Below, one piece after another: positions 60,025 to 64,000 of a stretch of DNA of 64,000 nt. The DNA comes from Lutraria lutraria (taxonomy: Eukaryota > Mollusca > Bivalvia > Venerida > Mactridae): the NCBI GenBank assembly GCA_964023205.1, contig OZ026842.1, forward strand, positions 36,223,501-36,287,500, in the 5' to 3' direction. The position numbers and the translations under genes were made by a program. Each line of letters starts with the position of its first letter. Position 1 is the stretch's first letter. Under the pieces are notes generated by a model. That model was not told the DNA's origin and did no database searches. It worked only from the letters and a program-made list of their open reading frames with translations.

Positions 60025-60345
60025 CATTCAGAAAGGTCAACATTTTAAATTCATAAAGCCTTAAGGTCACAATGTAAATTCAAGTTCATAAATGTCACAA
60101 TTTAAATTCATAAAGCCTTAAGGTCACAATGTAAATTCAAGTTCATAAATGTCACAATTTAAATTCATAAAGCCTTAAGGTCACCATGTAAATTCAAGTT
60201 CATAAAGGTCAACATTTTAAATTCATAAAGCCTTAAGGTCACCATGTAAATTCAAGTTCATAAAGGTCACAATTTTAAATTCATAAAGCCTTAAGGTCAC
60301 CATGTAAATTCATAATGTTTACAAAGAAAATTCACAAAGGTCTTG
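60025..60345. repeat. 57-58-bp tandem repeat
   Basis: About five units of 'ccttaaggtcacaatgtaaa' 'ttcaagttcataaatgtcac' 'aatttaaattcataaag'. Within each unit 'gtcac(a/c)at' 'taaattca' recurs, so it grew from a shorter half-unit. Confidence 0.85.
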
Positions 60346-60356
60346 TTCGTCTGTTT

Positions 60357-60586
60357 GGATTTTACGCCCCTTTTCAACAGTCACAGTCATATGAGGTGGA
60401 CAGATCACCTAACCATCATTCCTGGGAAGAACCAGTACTAAACTCCCATCCTCTGTAAGCAACTGCCTACTTTCTCACATAAAGAGACATGGTCAGTAGC
60501 GGGGCTCGAACCCACGACCCTCTATCAGTGAGAGGTTACAGTGATTTGAAGTCAGCGACCTAACCACTGAACTATAGAGGAGAGTC
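60357..60586 (-). mobile_element. SINE, full length, minus orientation
   Basis: Plus strand 'ttttacgccccttttcaaca', 'attcctgggaagaaccagta', 'ctaaactcccatcctctgta', then B box complement 'gcggggctcgaacccacgac' and A-box end 'cctaaccactgaactataga'. Same family as 40788-41019 and 45440-45657. Confidence 0.75.
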
Positions 60587-61302
60587 TAACAAAGGTCACA
60601 ATGTTTATTTATCAATGTCATAATGTTATTCAAGTTGCTCATATAAGCATTTTATCATTATGTATTGACCTCATACAAAGATACAGAGTGAGTATTGGGT
60701 TATCAGCAACACATGATCTGTGCAGAATGATATTTAAGACCAAATAAATCTCCAAGCTAGGGGGGGGGGGGGGGGGCACTTACTGTCCTCATAGAGAAAT
60801 AATTGTACCTTCCTTTAGGTGGATTTCATCCCAGGTTTAACTGTATTTGGACTCTGAGTTATTGCCATGCTTAACATAATTGTGAACACACTTTATATAA
60901 ATCAACAGATCATTGTTTACAAACAAAGACATCAAAAAGTCACATTGCAATGTAAATATTTATCACATAATAATGATATACAAAGAAAGGTATTCTTTCT
61001 ATCTAAATGTCAAGTACAACTCTCCTGAACTTTGAGGGGTATTAGATGTATATTCTTAATGTTAATCAGCATGGTGATTATATACAGGGCTAGACAAATA
61101 TTAATCATATTTACAGCTACTTAATACCATACCATACTATTCAGTTCTATTTTTGTTTTTTCTGCATTTCGCACTTGGAGGTATGATTAATTATCCTCAA
61201 AACTTTTCGACTTTGGATTTCACCGTAAGAAACTTGAAGGCCAGTGCAAAAAAGGATCCGTTCGGATAACTGCAAACACAGGTATTTCTTCTGGACTAAT
61301 CA
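60587..61302. other. No gene; poly-G run at 60760
   Basis: A G run of about 15 bases at 60760-60776. Remaining sequence AT-rich with no recognised exon. Confidence 0.4.
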
Positions 61303-61550
61303 GGCCATCCTTAAAAAATAGTTCATTTGCGGTAACCTTAACTACTCACCAAAAAGGCCGCTACCCAACTTTTTTGACCTCTTGGGTAATTTTTTCTTAA
61401 ATCAAAATAACAGCATTCTGAAATCATTTATGTATTTGGGGTTCAATATAAAAATTAAACTGTAAAAAAAATACATACTTCATTCCTAACACCCTCTGAA
61501 AATTCTCTGTGTAGGGTTACAGCAAACAAACATTTTATTTAAGGATGGCC
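61303..61550. mobile_element. MITE with GGCCATCCTTA ends, TCA duplication
   Basis: Second copy of the 56487-56753 family, 248 bp: GGCCATCCTTAAAAAATA start, TTTAAGGATGGCC end, flanked by TCA on both sides (61300-61302 and 61551-61553). Confidence 0.7.
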
Positions 61551-61824
61551 TCATGGAAAATGGTAAATAATGAGAGGTCAAAGTTGAATGGTCTTTGAAT
61601 GGTTATGAGAATCTAAAATCATGCAAATATGTACCAATCAGTCATACAAAATCCTTTCTAAGTTGAACATAAACCAAAGATAGGCTAAAATTTTCAGCTT
61701 CAACTAAATCAAATTCAAATTCAAACAAATTCTTGCCCACAACAAAACGGTCAACTTGACCTCTGAAGAGTTCACAACTACTAAACGAAACCGATCAGGG
61801 AGACGTCAGGTCAAAAGGAGAGCA

Positions 61825-63768
61825 GGGCCCGTATTCACAAACGTTCTTAGTTTTCCGAGTTGAGAATTTTCTTTATCTTAAATTTTGACTAAGACATAAG
61901 AAATTTCTTAGTCTTCATCTTGGATTTATTCTAAGCGTAAACTAAGACGGAATTATTCTTAGTTTGAAAAGAAATCTTAGTTTTGAAAATTTACCGTTGT
62001 CAGGGTTTTTTCCACGGAATTCCCATACGTCATAACTTACGATTGGCGATTAGTTTAACCACTTTCTCAATTTTACGGATACGATTGGTATTTTTTCAGC
62101 CACAGATGACAAAAATATAATTGTTGGTCATGTTTGCAAGAATACAAACAGGTTCCTTACGAACAGTGTCACTGATATATCAATTCAAATTAATATCTTT
62201 GATATTTTGTAATTTTATGAAGTATGCAGTAATTCGGTAAAGTTCCAACAGCAGTAGTATCAAAAATAAAAATATGTACCATTAGGGCATCAGAACCCAA
62301 GTATCATTGATCACTCATGTTTTGATTGATTCTTACTATGAAATATGTATACATGTATGTATTTTGTTTACTGTCTGATATATTTCTGCTTGTCATATCA
62401 TTACTCACAGTTGAGAGATTTATAACAACAGAGGCTCAGTATAGCTGTAGAATATTTCATCCATAACTGAACATTGATGGTTAATAACAAAAACATCTTT
62501 CAGTTGTGCAGCATTAATTTCAAATTCATACAAACGCATTTTATAAAGTTTACTGATATTATTTGCTTCACTTAATTCATATTGTCAAGGATACAATTGC
62601 ATGTTTACTGGTAGTTTCAAAATTGCTTATACCTGTATCATACACTATTCAACAAACTGCACAAAATAATAAATAAATTATAATTGATGATATACTAAAG
62701 TCACAATGAAATTCTTGCATGCATGTGCTTTCAGTTGGAACAAACTTTATCACAATATGCGCATTAACAAGAATATGTGTAAACAAGGTAATAAAGATTT
62801 AAGATTATAGTTCATATCAAACATTAATACAGCAAAACAGTGGCTGAATATATTTGCACCCAAATTCATGGAAAGCAATGTTTATCTACTAGTATCTAAA
62901 TGTTTATCACATCAAAATCAAATTAGGCACTGGTATCTGTCTTTACTAATGTCACCAAAATTGTTTCATGGAGTCCTCAAAAGAATCTGTGAATACAAAG
63001 TACATCATTTCAATTCATAGCAAGTCTTCATAGTTGATAAACTCAGAAACTGATGCTGAATTATTCATGAAGAAGCAAAACCGACATAAATAACGAAATA
63101 TATTAAATGGCATATGGTTTAATGATATTTTAGTTCACATTGCACTGTCCTTGTATGACAATTAACTTGAACCAATGTCTATCCGAAAATCGTACAATAT
63201 CCCACATATGCGTAAATAGTCACATAACACGTACTTGTTGATTGTTCTATCATAAAGTCCAGTGAAAAGCATCTTAATTGGATCACTGGCAATGAATTTC
63301 AAGTTAAGCACCAAAGGTCTACATTCTGCTAGATCTTTGCTTATCTTGTGATGGCAAAATTTAATGTATCTTTTCACAATATTTGTAAGTGAAATTGACA
63401 CGTTATTTTGACAACTGCTCCGCCCAAGATCAAGTCAAACTATAAACGACAGAAAAGTGTTTAAAAGTTCATAATCCAAGAAATTAACTTTATTCTTCAT
63501 AGATATGGACAAACAATATGAGTTCGACGTAGCAACCATTGTCGTTTTATTTTTTATCTAAGAAAATTTCTTAAAGTTAAGACACCTCGTACCTTGACTA
63601 AACTTTTAAGATAAAAATCGTCGATCTAAGAATTTTTCTAAGATTTTTTTCACTCTTAGACAAAAGTTAAGACAAATCTTACAATGTTAGCAAAACTTGG
63701 TGAAAACTAAGATAATTTCGGTATTCTTAGATGATTTTTCATCTTAGTTGGTTTGTGAATACGGGCCC
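61825..63768. mobile_element. 1.94-kb element with perfect 18-bp inverted ends
   Basis: The ends are GGGCCCGTATTCACAAAC and its exact complement. The first and last about 200 bp are packed with 'cttag/ctaag' and 'ttaag' words in both directions (subterminal repeats). The 1.5-kb interior is AT-rich. The longest frame, 63162-63401 on the minus strand, has no transposase motif, so the element looks non-autonomous. The target duplication is ambiguous because the ends are palindromic (CAG is possible). Superfamily not resolved. Confidence 0.75.
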
Positions 63769-64000
63769 AGGTCCTCCACTGCACCAATACAGCCAAATCA
63801 ACATAATATATAATTGACAATATACAAAATTAGCCAAATGATCGACATATTTGTTTTTTTTAATTAACAGTCAATTACAGATGGCAATGACATATACTTC
63901 TGATAGTTATCTCCAATAATTAAAATTGAATATAAAACATTTCCTCTTACCCGAAAAAATGACAATATTCAATTTATCCAAACAAGCACGAAATGAATCG
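63769..64000. other. Window end, nothing recognised
   Basis: AT-rich sequence past the 1.94-kb element. No exon or repeat recognised. Confidence 0.4.

Noticed and set aside
60025..60345. Regular repeats that might suggest a CRISPR array
   Set aside because: Repeats are contiguous without unique spacers, in a eukaryotic genome; it is an ordinary tandem repeat.

Overview
The window is eukaryotic, AT-rich and intron-rich nuclear DNA, densely seeded with transposons. The repeat classes (tRNA-headed SINEs sharing one central core, a pearl/Helentron-like element with core repeats and a terminal hairpin, foldback MITEs) and a divergent BIR-domain gene point to a mollusc, most probably a bivalve. 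This is inference from sequence character; no species can be named.

Layout. 347-1010: degenerate tandem array whose units each carry an estrogen-response-element-like palindrome. 2165-3784 (minus): three-exon gene for a C-terminal BIR protein. 7.0-7.45 kb: LINE relic carrying an inserted micro-palindrome. 9.5-12.3 kb: SINEs. 14.9-18.7 kb (minus): LINE with an uninterrupted 1129-residue ORF. 19.6-20.5 kb: second, decayed LINE. 24.4-25.4 kb: hAT-like MITE and a Tc1 relic. 25.5-30.3 kb (minus): unrecognised small gene whose internal 111-nt exon was copied by a 1405-bp tandem duplication. 32.45 kb: CRE + NRF-1 + AP-1 site cluster.

The main result is a pair of CTP:phosphocholine cytidylyltransferase genes (CCT/PCYT1, the regulated step of the Kennedy pathway for phosphatidylcholine) arranged tail to tail. 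The minus copy (56041-49712) has eight matching exons, all motifs and conserved choline-site residues. The plus copy (35798-43050) has the same eight-exon, same-phase layout and keeps the CTP-site motifs (HSGH, the lysine loop, RTEGIST). It has lost three choline-site residues, the basic N-terminal segment, and the reading frame of its membrane-binding exon through one extra A. It is either a young pseudogene or a cytidylyltransferase with changed specificity.

57-64 kb is intergenic or 5' territory with several MITEs, a 57-58-bp tandem repeat and a 1.94-kb element bounded by perfect 18-bp terminal inverted repeats. All gene models come from reading splice sites and phases by eye. Exon joins with matching phase and protein homology are strong; terminal exons and promoters are weaker.
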